Shown here one piece after another: positions 1-6,198 of a DNA stretch of 8,324 nt (positions are counted from its first letter, which is position 1; each line of letters starts with the position of its first letter). Origin of the DNA: JBDTLH01 sp039934875 (GTDB lineage: Bacteria; Acidobacteriota; Terriglobia; Terriglobales; Acidobacteriaceae); assembly GCA_039934875.1 (NCBI GenBank), contig JBDTLH010000185.1:1-8324 (forward strand). The letters are read 5' to 3'. A program made the position numbers and the translations under genes. The notes under the pieces were generated by a model. The model was not told the DNA's origin. It saw only the letters and a program-made list of their open reading frames with translations, and did not search any database.

Positions 1-61
1 CGTGAGTGGCACAGTATTTGTTGCGCCGCTTGGACTGGTTTGAAGTCTTTCCGGTTCGGCT

Positions 62-244
62 TTAGAACTGTTCTGCATTGATCAAATCTGGCCTCATCTT
101 TGTTCGTGCCACACCAAATGATAAAACATCATACTGTTCCGGCGCAGAGGTGAGGTCAGGATGCTCACCAAATGCCTCCGCCATTCCCCCTAAAAATCCC
201 ACCAAACATCTAAGGACCCGCTCTGCAGCCCCCAAAGCTGGCAT
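62..244 (-). CDS. Possible small protein of unknown function (60 aa)
   Basis: I do not recognise this protein. The case for it is its start site: on the minus strand AGGTGAT (249-255) lies 4 bases before an ATG at 244, a near-ideal Shine-Dalgarno match. A GTG at 253 would overlap that site, so the ATG is preferred. The product has a short hydrophobic stretch near the N-terminus (roughly residues 9-22, with LVGFLGG) and a polar C-terminal half with no recognisable motif. It lies 83 bp downstream of the iclR-like gene on the same strand, so it could be cotranscribed with it. A chance open frame of this length is quite possible, and the coding call rests mainly on the ribosome site. Nothing else is seen in positions 1-61. 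Confidence 0.35.
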   Translation of the reverse strand: MPALGAAERVLRCLVGFLGGMAEAFGEHPDLTSAPEQYDVLSFGVARTKMRPDLINAEQF

Positions 245-254
245 TTCGATCACC

Positions 255-312
255 TTTTAACGCTTTTTAGTCGGTTTTAACGCGTTTTAACCGCATTTTC
301 GACCCCGTTTTT
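255..312. repeat. Helically phased T-tract array (degenerate 10-bp repeat)
   Basis: Runs of four or five T start at 255, 264/265, 275, 285, 296 and 308, so the spacing is 10, 10, 10, 11 and 12 bp. Three units share the core TTTTAAC (255, 275, 285) followed by GC or CGC. Phased A/T-tracts at helical spacing are a known cause of intrinsic DNA curvature. However, several tracts end in a TpA step, which weakens bending. It lies between the stop of the iclR-like gene (328) and the small minus-strand frame (start 244), so it could be a bend, a protein-binding array or a decayed tandem repeat. Confidence 0.6.
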
Positions 313-327
313 GGGCCTTATAAGCAC

Positions 328-1116
328 CTACACTCGGCTAAGGCTTTTGCCTGCATTTTGATAACCCATGCTTTTGGAAACCCGCTGCGCCGCCTGCAAC
401 ACCTCCACTGCGATCCGCGGGATGTCGTTCGTCGTCACCTGCGAGACGATCCCGCTCACTCCCACGCTCGCCTGTATGCGCCCGTCCGCGCCAAATACCG
501 GAGCGGCCACGCAGCGCAGCCCCAGCGTGTTCTCTTCATCGTCCATCGCGTATCCGTCGCGCCGCACCTTCTCGAGCTCCGCCAGAAAGCCGGTCGGCGT
601 GATGATCGTGAACTCCGTATGCCGCCGCAGCGGACGCCGCTCCAATATCGCCGATAGCTCCGGAGCCGCTAAATACGCGGCGATCGCCTTGCCCACGCTG
701 GTCGAATGTAAATCGATGCGCCGTCCGATCCACGTGTCGAGCTTGATAAAACTGGGCGCATCCACCTTCTCCACGTAGACCGCCTCCGCCCCATCGAGGA
801 TGGCCAGATGCGCCGTCTGCTTCACCCTCTCCGAGAGCGCGCGCAGGTGCGGCATCGCCAGCTCGCGCACATTCAACCCATCGAGCGCGCTGTGCCGCAA
901 ACTCAAGAGCTTCAGCCCCAGCCGATACTTCGCCTGCTCCCGCCGCAAGTACCCGGCCTTCTCCAACGACCTTAGAATATAGCTCGCCGAGCTCTTAGGG
1001 ATCTTGAGCGCCCGGCTGATCTCCGCATTGGTCATCCCCGCACTGCGCGCCCCTATGGCATCGAGCATGGTCAACGCCCGCTCCACCGATGTAGAGGGAT
1101 TTTCCCGCATGGTCAT
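328..1116 (-). CDS. IclR-family transcriptional regulator
   Basis: This is a 262-residue DNA-binding regulator, the normal length for the IclR family. Residues about 9-70 form the winged helix-turn-helix (SVERALTMLDAI, then the recognition region around KIPKSSASYILRSLEKAGYL). Residues about 85-250 form the effector-binding domain, with family hallmarks such as TSVGKAIAAYL and the stretch DDEENTLGLRCVAAPVF. The start at 1116 has GGAGGAG (1125-1131) 8 bases upstream. A second ATG at 1110 would sit too far from it. The gene is divergent from aceA, and the shared region has two palindromes that would suit a dimeric regulator. By analogy with E. coli IclR, which represses aceBAK, this protein probably controls aceA and itself. 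Its ligand and its role as repressor or activator are not visible here. IclR-family members also regulate many other catabolic genes, so the exact subgroup is uncertain. Confidence 0.93.
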   Translation of the reverse strand: MTMRENPSTSVERALTMLDAIGARSAGMTNAEISRALKIPKSSASYILRSLEKAGYLRREQAKYRLGLKLLSLRHSALDGLNVRELAMPHLRALSERVKQTAHLAILDGAEAVYVEKVDAPSFIKLDTWIGRRIDLHSTSVGKAIAAYLAAPELSAILERRPLRRHTEFTIITPTGFLAELEKVRRDGYAMDDEENTLGLRCVAAPVFGADGRIQASVGVSGIVSQVTTNDIPRIAVEVLQAAQRVSKSMGYQNAGKSLSRV

Positions 1117-1147
1117 CTCTCTTGCTCCTCCATCCGGCCAGGATTCT

Positions 1148-1176
1148 ATTGTTCATGTTTATGAACGATAATGCAA
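1148..1176 (-). promoter_or_regulatory. Candidate promoter of the IclR-family gene
   Basis: Read on the minus strand, TTGCAT (1171-1176) and AACAAT (1148-1153) are separated by 17 bases and match the sigma70 consensus at 3 of 6 and 4 of 6 positions. The first GTTC-N8-GAAC palindrome fills the spacer and reaches the -10, so a bound regulator would block RNA polymerase. That arrangement fits autorepression. The hexamers are imperfect, so this is only a candidate. Confidence 0.4.
1150..1167. promoter_or_regulatory. Candidate operator 1 (GTTC-N8-GAAC palindrome)
   Basis: GTTCAT (1151-1156) and ATGAAC (1161-1166) form a perfect 6-bp inverted repeat with a 4-bp centre. It has the same half-site sequence and half-site spacing as the second palindrome, centred 71 bp away. 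Shared design of two palindromes between a regulator and its divergent target is strong circumstantial evidence of binding sites. Which protein binds is inferred from position. Confidence 0.6.
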
Positions 1177-1215
1177 GCATGAGCGGAATCGCCGATATTA
1201 GTGGGGTCCTGAGAA

Positions 1216-1244
1216 AATTCTGTTCTACATGTTGAACAGATAAT
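1216..1244 (+). promoter_or_regulatory. aceA: Weak candidate promoter for aceA
   Basis: GATAAT at 1239-1244 matches the -10 consensus at 5 of 6 positions. The bases at the -35 distance (around 1216-1222) are a poor match. Operator 2 would occupy the spacer. If this is the true promoter, the aceA message has a leader of roughly 130 bases. Another weak -10-like box, TACATT (1271-1276), also lacks a good -35. The real start point cannot be decided from sequence alone. Confidence 0.25.
1221..1238. promoter_or_regulatory. Candidate operator 2 (TGTTC-N8-GAACA palindrome)
   Basis: TGTTCTACATGTTGAACA is palindromic at 16 of 18 positions, and only the sixth base from each end fails to pair. The half-sites GTTC and GAAC are 8 bp apart, exactly as in operator 1. 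It directly abuts GATAAT (1239-1244), a possible -10 box for aceA, so binding here could occlude that promoter. A lone GTTCAT half-site at 1285-1290 lacks its GAAC partner. Confidence 0.6.
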
Positions 1245-1382
1245 GATTTTAGTTGTCTCGGCTTACAACATACATTAGGCTGACGTTCATCTGTTACTGT
1301 GTCAGACAACAAAGCTCACTCGTTGTTTTGGCAACACCTTTACTTGGTACTTCACGAACCACTTTTTTTGAGGAGCCAGCAC

Positions 1383-2762
1383 ATGGAAACGACGCAAACC
1401 GCCAACTCATTACAGCGGCAATGGAACACGGACCTCCGGTGGCAGGGTATCGAGCGCACGTATTCGGCGGAGGATGTCGTCCGTCTGCGTGGCTCGATAC
1501 ACATCGAGCACTCGATCGCCAGACTCGGCGCCGAACGGCTATGGGACCTGCTGCACATCGAGCCCTACGTGAACGCGTTGGGCGCGCTGACCGGCAATCA
1601 GGCGGTGCAGATGGTGCAGGCGGGATTGAAGGCGATCTATCTGAGCGGCTGGCAAGTCGCCGCGGATGCGAACCTAGCGGGCGAGATGTATCCCGACCAG
1701 AGTTTGTATCCGGCGAACAGCGTGCCTAATGTGGCGCGGCGCATCAATCAGGCGCTGGTGCGCGCGGACCAGATCCAGCACTCCGAGGCAAAAAATGATG
1801 GCAATGGCGAGGTTCATTGGTTTGCGCCCATCGTGGCCGATGCCGAGGCGGGATTCGGCGGCCATCTGAACGCCTACGAACTCATGAAGTCGATGATCGA
1901 ATCGGGCGTGGCGGGGGTGCACTTTGAAGACCAGCTCTCGTCGGCCAAGAAGTGCGGACACATGGGTGGCAAGGTGTTGGTGCCGACCAGCGAATTCATT
2001 CAAAAGCTGCAAGCCGCGCGGCTGGCGGCTGACGTTTGCGGAGTGCCGACGCTGCTGGTCGCCCGCACCGACGCGGACAGCGCCAATCTGCTGACCAGTG
2101 ATGTGGATGAGCGCGATCGCGCGTTTCTGGCGAACGGCGAGCGCACTATGGAAGGCTTTTATCATATCCGCGGGGGCCTCGATTGCGCGATCGCGCGCGG
2201 GCTGGCTTACGCGCCTTATTGCGATCTTATCTGGTGCGAGACCTCGCATCCGAACCTCGAGGAGGCGAAGATCTTTGCCGATGCGATCCACCGGGAGTAC
2301 CCGGAGAAGCTGCTGGCGTATAACTGCTCGCCTTCCTTCAATTGGAAGAAGAAACTCGACGATGCCACGATCGCGAAGTTCCAGCGCGAGCTTGGCGCGA
2401 TGGGCTATAAGTTTCAGTTCGTCACGCTGGCGGGATTCCACGCGCTCAATCACTCCATGTTCGAGCTCGCCAGCGCTTACAGGAATGAGGGGATGGCGGC
2501 GTACAGCCGTCTGCAGCAGGCTGAGTTCTCGAGCGAGAAGGATGGGTATTCGGCGACCCGCCACCAGCGCTTCGTCGGCACCGGATACTTCGACCAGGTC
2601 GCGAATGTGCTCAGTAACGGCATGAGTTCGGTGACGGCATTGAGCGGTTCGACGGAAGAGGCGCAATTCTCTGACGGGGAGCATAGGCAGGCGAAGAAGA
2701 TGGCAGCCCATGCTCCACAGCCGAATTTGGAGGAGATGGTTCCGGTCAGCTACGAGATTTAG
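1383..2762 (+). CDS. aceA: Isocitrate lyase
   Basis: This enzyme cleaves isocitrate to glyoxylate and succinate, the first step of the glyoxylate bypass, and lets cells grow on acetate or fatty acids. The cytosolic product has 459 residues and all expected signatures: SGWQVAADAN, the metal-site region with Asp153 in ADAEAGFGG, the catalytic KKCGHMGG motif with Cys191, the substrate-region WCETS (Glu286), and NCSPSFNW starting at Asn314. The ATG at 1383 is chosen because GAGGAG (1370-1375) lies 7 bases upstream. The frame stays open back to 1299, but those 28 extra codons have no family counterpart. After the usual C-terminal motif GSTEEAQF, the protein runs on for about 30 residues that E. 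coli AceA (434 aa) and M. tuberculosis ICL1 (428 aa) lack. No malate synthase or AceK gene is adjacent. Regulation by the divergent IclR-family protein is likely. Confidence 0.97.
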   Translation: METTQTANSLQRQWNTDLRWQGIERTYSAEDVVRLRGSIHIEHSIARLGAERLWDLLHIEPYVNALGALTGNQAVQMVQAGLKAIYLSGWQVAADANLAGEMYPDQSLYPANSVPNVARRINQALVRADQIQHSEAKNDGNGEVHWFAPIVADAEAGFGGHLNAYELMKSMIESGVAGVHFEDQLSSAKKCGHMGGKVLVPTSEFIQKLQAARLAADVCGVPTLLVARTDADSANLLTSDVDERDRAFLANGERTMEGFYHIRGGLDCAIARGLAYAPYCDLIWCETSHPNLEEAKIFADAIHREYPEKLLAYNCSPSFNWKKKLDDATIAKFQRELGAMGYKFQFVTLAGFHALNHSMFELASAYRNEGMAAYSRLQQAEFSSEKDGYSATRHQRFVGTGYFDQVANVLSNGMSSVTALSGSTEEAQFSDGEHRQAKKMAAHAPQPNLEEMVPVSYEI

Positions 2763-2793
2763 ATGGTCTCTTGAACAAGATTACCGCGCTCAA

Positions 2794-2816
2794 GGGTGCG
2801 CAGTGTTCGCTCACCC
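2794..2816 (+). terminator. Weak stem-loop after aceA
   Basis: GGGTG (2794-2798) pairs with CACCC (2812-2816). Then come a one-base mismatch and two more GC pairs around a 7-base loop. It lies 31 bases after the aceA stop and before the toxin-antitoxin promoter, a sensible place for a terminator. There is no clear U-run after it, so it may be factor-dependent or incidental. Confidence 0.25.
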
Positions 2817-2831
2817 ACCACGGGACCCTAT

Positions 2832-2861
2832 TTGATTTATGCAGTCATGAACAACTAATAT
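2832..2861 (+). promoter_or_regulatory. Candidate sigma70-type promoter of the toxin-antitoxin operon
   Basis: TTGATT (2832-2837) and TAATAT (2856-2861) are separated by 18 bases, and each matches consensus at 4 of 6 positions. Transcription would begin near 2868, leaving a leader of only about 15 bases before the antitoxin ATG. This gives the module its own promoter, independent of aceA, as is usual for addiction modules. Confidence 0.5.
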
Positions 2862-2882
2862 CGCAGAAGATTAGGGGAAGTG

Positions 2883-3071
2883 ATGAACACTGTAAAAGCG
2901 GAAGCTAGGGCGATGATCGACAATTTGCCGGATGATGCCACCATTGACGATATTCAGTATCACCTTTATGAACTCGAGAAACTTCGCCAAGGATCCCAAG
3001 CAATTGCTGAAGGGCGTTTCTATACGCAAGATGAAGTCGAAAGAATGGTTGAGGGTTGGATTACAAAATAG
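2883..3071 (+). CDS. Antitoxin of a ParDE/RelBE-type module
   Basis: This is a 62-residue acidic, largely helical protein with the look of the short antitoxins paired with ParE-like toxins. The segment LPDDATIDDIQYHLYELEKLRQG is followed by an EGRFYTQDEVERMVEGW tail, and comparable tails in this group carry a GR-x(4)-EEV-type pattern. It would bind and neutralise the toxin encoded next to it and probably repress their shared promoter. The ATG at 2883 is preferred over the GTG at 2880 because AGGGGA (2873-2878) leaves 4 bases to the ATG but almost none to the GTG. The gene overlaps the toxin gene by 16 bp, which supports translational coupling. The toxin partner makes the assignment stronger than this protein's own sequence would. 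Confidence 0.8.
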   Translation: MNTVKAEARAMIDNLPDDATIDDIQYHLYELEKLRQGSQAIAEGRFYTQDEVERMVEGWITK

Positions 3072-3346
3072 TCTGGTCCGAGCCTGCTCTCCAGGCTTTG
3101 CAGCAGATATACTCTTACATCGCGCAGGATTCCCAGCGCTTTGCCATCGCCCAAATTCGCAAACTCATCTCTACTACCGGGAGGCTGGGCAGTTTCCCTC
3201 TTAGCGGCAAAATCTATAGCGAGGGAAGTGGGGCATTCCGAGAGCTCATCGTCCCACCTTACCGCTTGGTTTATGAAGTAAAGTCCCAAGCACGACAGAT
3301 AGAGATTCTCAATGTTTTCCATGGCCGAAGGAATGTGCCCGGTTAA
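3056..3346 (+). CDS. ParE/RelE-superfamily toxin
   Basis: This is a 96-residue toxin with the ParE/RelE fold: an N-terminal strand (YKIVWSEPA), a helical pair (ALQALQQIYSYI and AIAQIRKLI), then PLSGKIY, FRELIVPPYRLVYEV and a C-terminal ILNVFHGRR. The REL, YRLVYEV and HGRR segments are hallmark positions of ParE-like members. ParE toxins poison DNA gyrase whereas RelE toxins cut mRNA at the ribosome, and sequence alone does not settle which applies here. The start is a TTG at 3056. An in-frame TGA at 3050-3052 excludes anything further upstream, and no ATG or GTG follows before the first conserved strand. There is no well-spaced ribosome site, so translation probably depends on coupling to the antitoxin. 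That would keep toxin output low. Confidence 0.88.
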   Translation: MDYKIVWSEPALQALQQIYSYIAQDSQRFAIAQIRKLISTTGRLGSFPLSGKIYSEGSGAFRELIVPPYRLVYEVKSQARQIEILNVFHGRRNVPG

Positions 3347-3454
3347 GCGGTCTTCCGCCGAAGCAAACGAAGAAGCGCGCGCACATCATGGCGTGAGCCA
3401 CCTTCATTCCGATGTTGCACAGGAGTTTCTGGTATTGTGTTTTCCGCCACCCAA

Positions 3455-5887
3455 TTACTCCGCCCGCAGCGCCTCCATGGGATCGATCGCCGAAGCTTTT
3501 CTCGCGGGTATATAACTTGCAATCAGCGCCACAAACACCAACAGCATGGCACCCATGGGCAGGAACCACGCGGCTTGCACCTGGGCGCTTAGTGTATTGC
3601 GCAGCACATGCCGCAGACCAGTGCTTGCTATGACACCTGTAGCAATTCCGCTTAACACAGCGATTAGTTCGGAAGACAGCACCAGGCGCAGGATGCTGCT
3701 CCGGTCCGCGCCGAGCGCCATGCGGACGCCAAATTCTCGTTTACGTTGCACCACCGAAAACGAAACCACGCTGTAGAGGCCAGTCGCCGCCAGCAGCAAG
3801 GCGAGAACAGAAAATACTCCGAATAGCAACGCCAGCCAGCGGTTCTTGCTCCAAAAATCTTCTCGCACCACATCATCCAGGCTGCGGGCCTCCGAGACTG
3901 GCTGTTCAGGATCAATCTCTTTAACCGCCCGCCGCGCGGTCTCGAGCAATGACATGGGGTCGCCATCCGTGCGCAAATGCACGCGCATGCTGGTGGCGAC
4001 CGTAAACAACGACTCGGGAAGGTAGATGGTCTGGCGAGGTGACGCTCCCAATACACCGGGGCGCACATCTCCGGCAAGACCTATTATGCGGACGGAAGAC
4101 TGCGGATGCGCAGGTCTCATCGCGCCCGGATACCCACTGCTAAGCGCGGGAATACTCATCATTTGTCCAATGGGGTCCCGTGTCCCAAAGATTTGCCGGG
4201 CGAAGCTCCGGTTCAGAACAGCTACCGCTTCGCCGCGCTCGTACTCTTCCTCGTTGAATTCACGCCCGCGGGTGATTGGAATCCGCATCGTCTTCAAAAA
4301 GTGAGTATCGACGAACTCCAGGTCTGCGCGCGACATCTGCGCGTCTGCTGCCGGTCCAAAGCTCTGACCCGGGAGCACGTAGCCGGCCATAAATCCGCCT
4401 CCGGTTACCAGGGCTTCGTCCACGCTGGCTTCCTTCACTCCGGGTATTGCCTGCAATCTATCGCGCAGTCGGCCGTAGTAGCTCATGCGCTCGGCCCAGC
4501 TACCGTATTCTCCCTGGGGCACAGGAAGTCGGAATTTCAATACGTGATGGGGATCATAGCCCAAGTTCATGCGGTGGAGATCGACAAAGGCATGGATCGC
4601 CGAGCCGGCGCAGACCAGCAGGAGCAAGGTCATGGCCACTTGCAGCGCAATCAGGAAGCGATGCGACCTTCGCGCATGCATCGAGCCGAGCGTGTGCCCC
4701 GCCTGCAACCGGTTTTCTCTCTGAGTTGCCGATACTCTCAGTCCAGGCAGGAGTCCGGACAATATACCTACAAGGGCAGATACGAGAATGCTGAATGCCA
4801 GGACCCATCCGTTAACGTTGAGCACTGCTTCAGAGGGCAGGAAGCCCTTCACCAGCGGGACCCGCAAAAAAATCAGCCCTCCGTAAGTGAAAGCGACTCC
4901 GAGCGCTTCTCCCAGGCCAGCTAAGATGAGGGCGTCAACCAATTGTTGCCCCAGAATGCGGCCGGGGGAGGCCCCTAAAGCGAATTGAATCTGGAATTCA
5001 CGTTGGCGTGCAGCGGCGCGTGCCAGCAGCATGATGCTGACATTAGCGCAAGCAATCATCAAGAGAACCGCGACTGCGGCAAACAGCAATTCAAGCTGGT
5101 TCGCTACAGCCCCAACATCTAGCTGTTCCAGGTTCACAGCCCGGAGCTGGGTTTCGACGGGCAGCTCTACTCCATCCGTTTGGCGCACAAACTGCCGAAG
5201 TAAAGTCAGCATCTCCGCGGCGACTGCCTCCGGTTGCACCCCTCTTTTCAGTCGAATATAGGTTACGCAGCAATTCTCGGCACTTTCTTGCGCGTAGGAG
5301 AATGGCGCATAAGCGTTCGCTCCCTGCCAGACGAAACGAGGCGGCATCACACCGACGATGGTGTACTGGCCATGGTCGAGATCCAGCTTGCGCCCCAGCA
5401 CCCCCGCGTCGCACGAGAAGTGGCTCGTGCAGAAATCGTGCCCGAGCACGACGACATCCTGCCCGCGATCATTTGCATTCAAGGTCCGCCCCAGCAGCGG
5501 CGCTACTCCCAAGAAATCGAAAGCGTTGTCGGAAAATCTGGTGATCTCAATATCTTCCGGATATCCGCTGATCGTCGTCATCGGATCTGTGAAGTCAGCC
5601 AGCATCGCATCTTCCACGGTGTTCGCGTGCCGGACTAGATTCAGATTGGCAGCGCTCACCTCCATGAAGCCGCGAGGTCCCTGCTTTCCCCAGAATGCCA
5701 TCTGCACGATCCGGTCCGCACCCCTGTATGGAAATGGATTGATCACTGCGCCATAAACCAGGCTGAAGACCAGGGTCGTCGCACCAATTCCGAGGGTCAG
5801 CGTAAGTATCGCCATCGCGGCAAAGCCAGGAGACTTACGCAGGCGGCGTAATGCGTATTGAATATCCTGTTGCAGCCGCTCCAACAT
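3455..5887 (-). CDS. ADOP-type ABC transporter permease (duplicated MacB/FtsX-like)
   Basis: This is an 810-residue inner-membrane protein built from two MacB-like permease halves. TM1 is at about 23-48, and a periplasmic MacB-type domain spans about 55-260. TM2-4 are near 266-289, 317-341 and 360-382. The second half starts with TM5 (410-434), then a periplasmic domain to about 675 and TM6-8 near 684-710, 732-755 and 773-793. The duplication shows in the cytoplasmic motif REFQIQFALGAS (295-306), repeated as REFGVRMALGAD (717-728). This matches the acidobacterial duplicated orphan permease family, which usually lacks a neighbouring ATPase, and none is present here. The substrate is unknown. 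The ATG at 5887 is chosen over a GTG at 5893 because GGAAGGG (5893-5899) sits 5 bases before the ATG. Four cysteines lie in the first periplasmic domain (153, 159, 206, 207). The gene converges with the ParE toxin gene. Confidence 0.93.
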   Translation of the reverse strand: MLERLQQDIQYALRRLRKSPGFAAMAILTLTLGIGATTLVFSLVYGAVINPFPYRGADRIVQMAFWGKQGPRGFMEVSAANLNLVRHANTVEDAMLADFTDPMTTISGYPEDIEITRFSDNAFDFLGVAPLLGRTLNANDRGQDVVVLGHDFCTSHFSCDAGVLGRKLDLDHGQYTIVGVMPPRFVWQGANAYAPFSYAQESAENCCVTYIRLKRGVQPEAVAAEMLTLLRQFVRQTDGVELPVETQLRAVNLEQLDVGAVANQLELLFAAVAVLLMIACANVSIMLLARAAARQREFQIQFALGASPGRILGQQLVDALILAGLGEALGVAFTYGGLIFLRVPLVKGFLPSEAVLNVNGWVLAFSILVSALVGILSGLLPGLRVSATQRENRLQAGHTLGSMHARRSHRFLIALQVAMTLLLLVCAGSAIHAFVDLHRMNLGYDPHHVLKFRLPVPQGEYGSWAERMSYYGRLRDRLQAIPGVKEASVDEALVTGGGFMAGYVLPGQSFGPAADAQMSRADLEFVDTHFLKTMRIPITRGREFNEEEYERGEAVAVLNRSFARQIFGTRDPIGQMMSIPALSSGYPGAMRPAHPQSSVRIIGLAGDVRPGVLGASPRQTIYLPESLFTVATSMRVHLRTDGDPMSLLETARRAVKEIDPEQPVSEARSLDDVVREDFWSKNRWLALLFGVFSVLALLLAATGLYSVVSFSVVQRKREFGVRMALGADRSSILRLVLSSELIAVLSGIATGVIASTGLRHVLRNTLSAQVQAAWFLPMGAMLLVFVALIASYIPARKASAIDPMEALRAE

Positions 5888-5919
5888 GCTCACCCTTCCT
5901 TTCTTCGCAACCTACCGTG

Positions 5920-6141
5920 CTAATTTTGCTCATGGATCTCTTCTCGATTGAAGCGCCAGCCGGGTGAATTGCCCTTTCCGGAAAGGCGCGTGAACTCCTC
6001 AATGCTGCGCTCGGGGTCATCGCCAGCCGCCAGCTTCTCCAGATAATTCCGAACCAGTTGATTCAGGCTCATGCCGAGCGCGTCTGCCCTTTTACGGTCG
6101 GAGATCACGGTCTGCTCGTCAATGGACAGGGTAATATTCAT
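5920..6141 (-). CDS. Orphan VapB-like ribbon-helix-helix antitoxin
   Basis: This is a 73-residue protein with an N-terminal ribbon-helix-helix DNA-binding fold: the strand MNITLSID, a helix through RKRADALG, the turn MSLNQLV and a second helix NYLEKLAAG. The C-terminal tail ends GWRFNREEIHEQN, resembling the toxin-binding tails of RHH antitoxins that normally precede PIN-domain VapC toxins. No PIN gene follows. The next gene, 32 bp downstream on the same strand, is the ADOP permease. The ATG at 6141 is preferred over one at 6162 because the fold starts at MNIT and a -10 box lies between the two. There is no Shine-Dalgarno site for either. It may be a relic of a broken module, a protector against a related toxin elsewhere, or a small repressor now controlling the permease. 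Confidence 0.75.
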   Translation of the reverse strand: MNITLSIDEQTVISDRKRADALGMSLNQLVRNYLEKLAAGDDPERSIEEFTRLSGKGNSPGWRFNREEIHEQN

Positions 6142-6147
6142 GAGCAC

Positions 6148-6175
6148 AGTATATGTGTGCACATGTATGCATCAA
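6148..6175 (-). promoter_or_regulatory. Promoter of the orphan antitoxin, probably giving a leaderless mRNA
   Basis: On the minus strand TTGATG (6170-6175) and TATACT (6148-6153) are 16 bases apart and match consensus at 4 of 6 and 5 of 6. Only six bases separate the -10 box from the ATG at 6141, so transcription should begin at or next to the start codon. That explains the missing ribosome site. The spacer contains the perfect 8-bp palindrome TGTGCACA (6156-6163), next to ACATGT and ATGCAT. It is a natural candidate for autorepression by the RHH protein. Confidence 0.6.
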
Positions 6176-6198
6176 GATTTCATACGCTCATCCCGTAA

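Noticed and set aside
301..318. Intrinsic terminator of the iclR-like gene (CCCC-GTTTTT-GGG)
   Set aside because: The stem is only 3-4 bp, and there is no U-run on the minus-strand side.
1299..1382. Upstream extension of isocitrate lyase to an earlier GTG
   Set aside because: The added 28 residues have no family counterpart, and GAGGAG sits at ideal distance from ATG 1383.
1674..2711. 345-codon open frame on the minus strand inside aceA
   Set aside because: It is a shadow of a highly conserved enzyme gene with strong GC codon bias. It is rich in Arg and His with no recognisable domain and no good ribosome site.
3347..3454. Terminator between the convergent toxin and permease genes
   Set aside because: Only 4-bp stems were found (3347-3358 and 3389-3400, the second with a GTGA loop), and neither is followed by a U-run. 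I see no reliable terminator in this 108-bp gap.
4106..4924. 272-codon plus-strand open frame opposite the permease
   Set aside because: The permease frame carries clear duplicated membrane motifs, while this frame is low in hydrophobic structure and has no family features.
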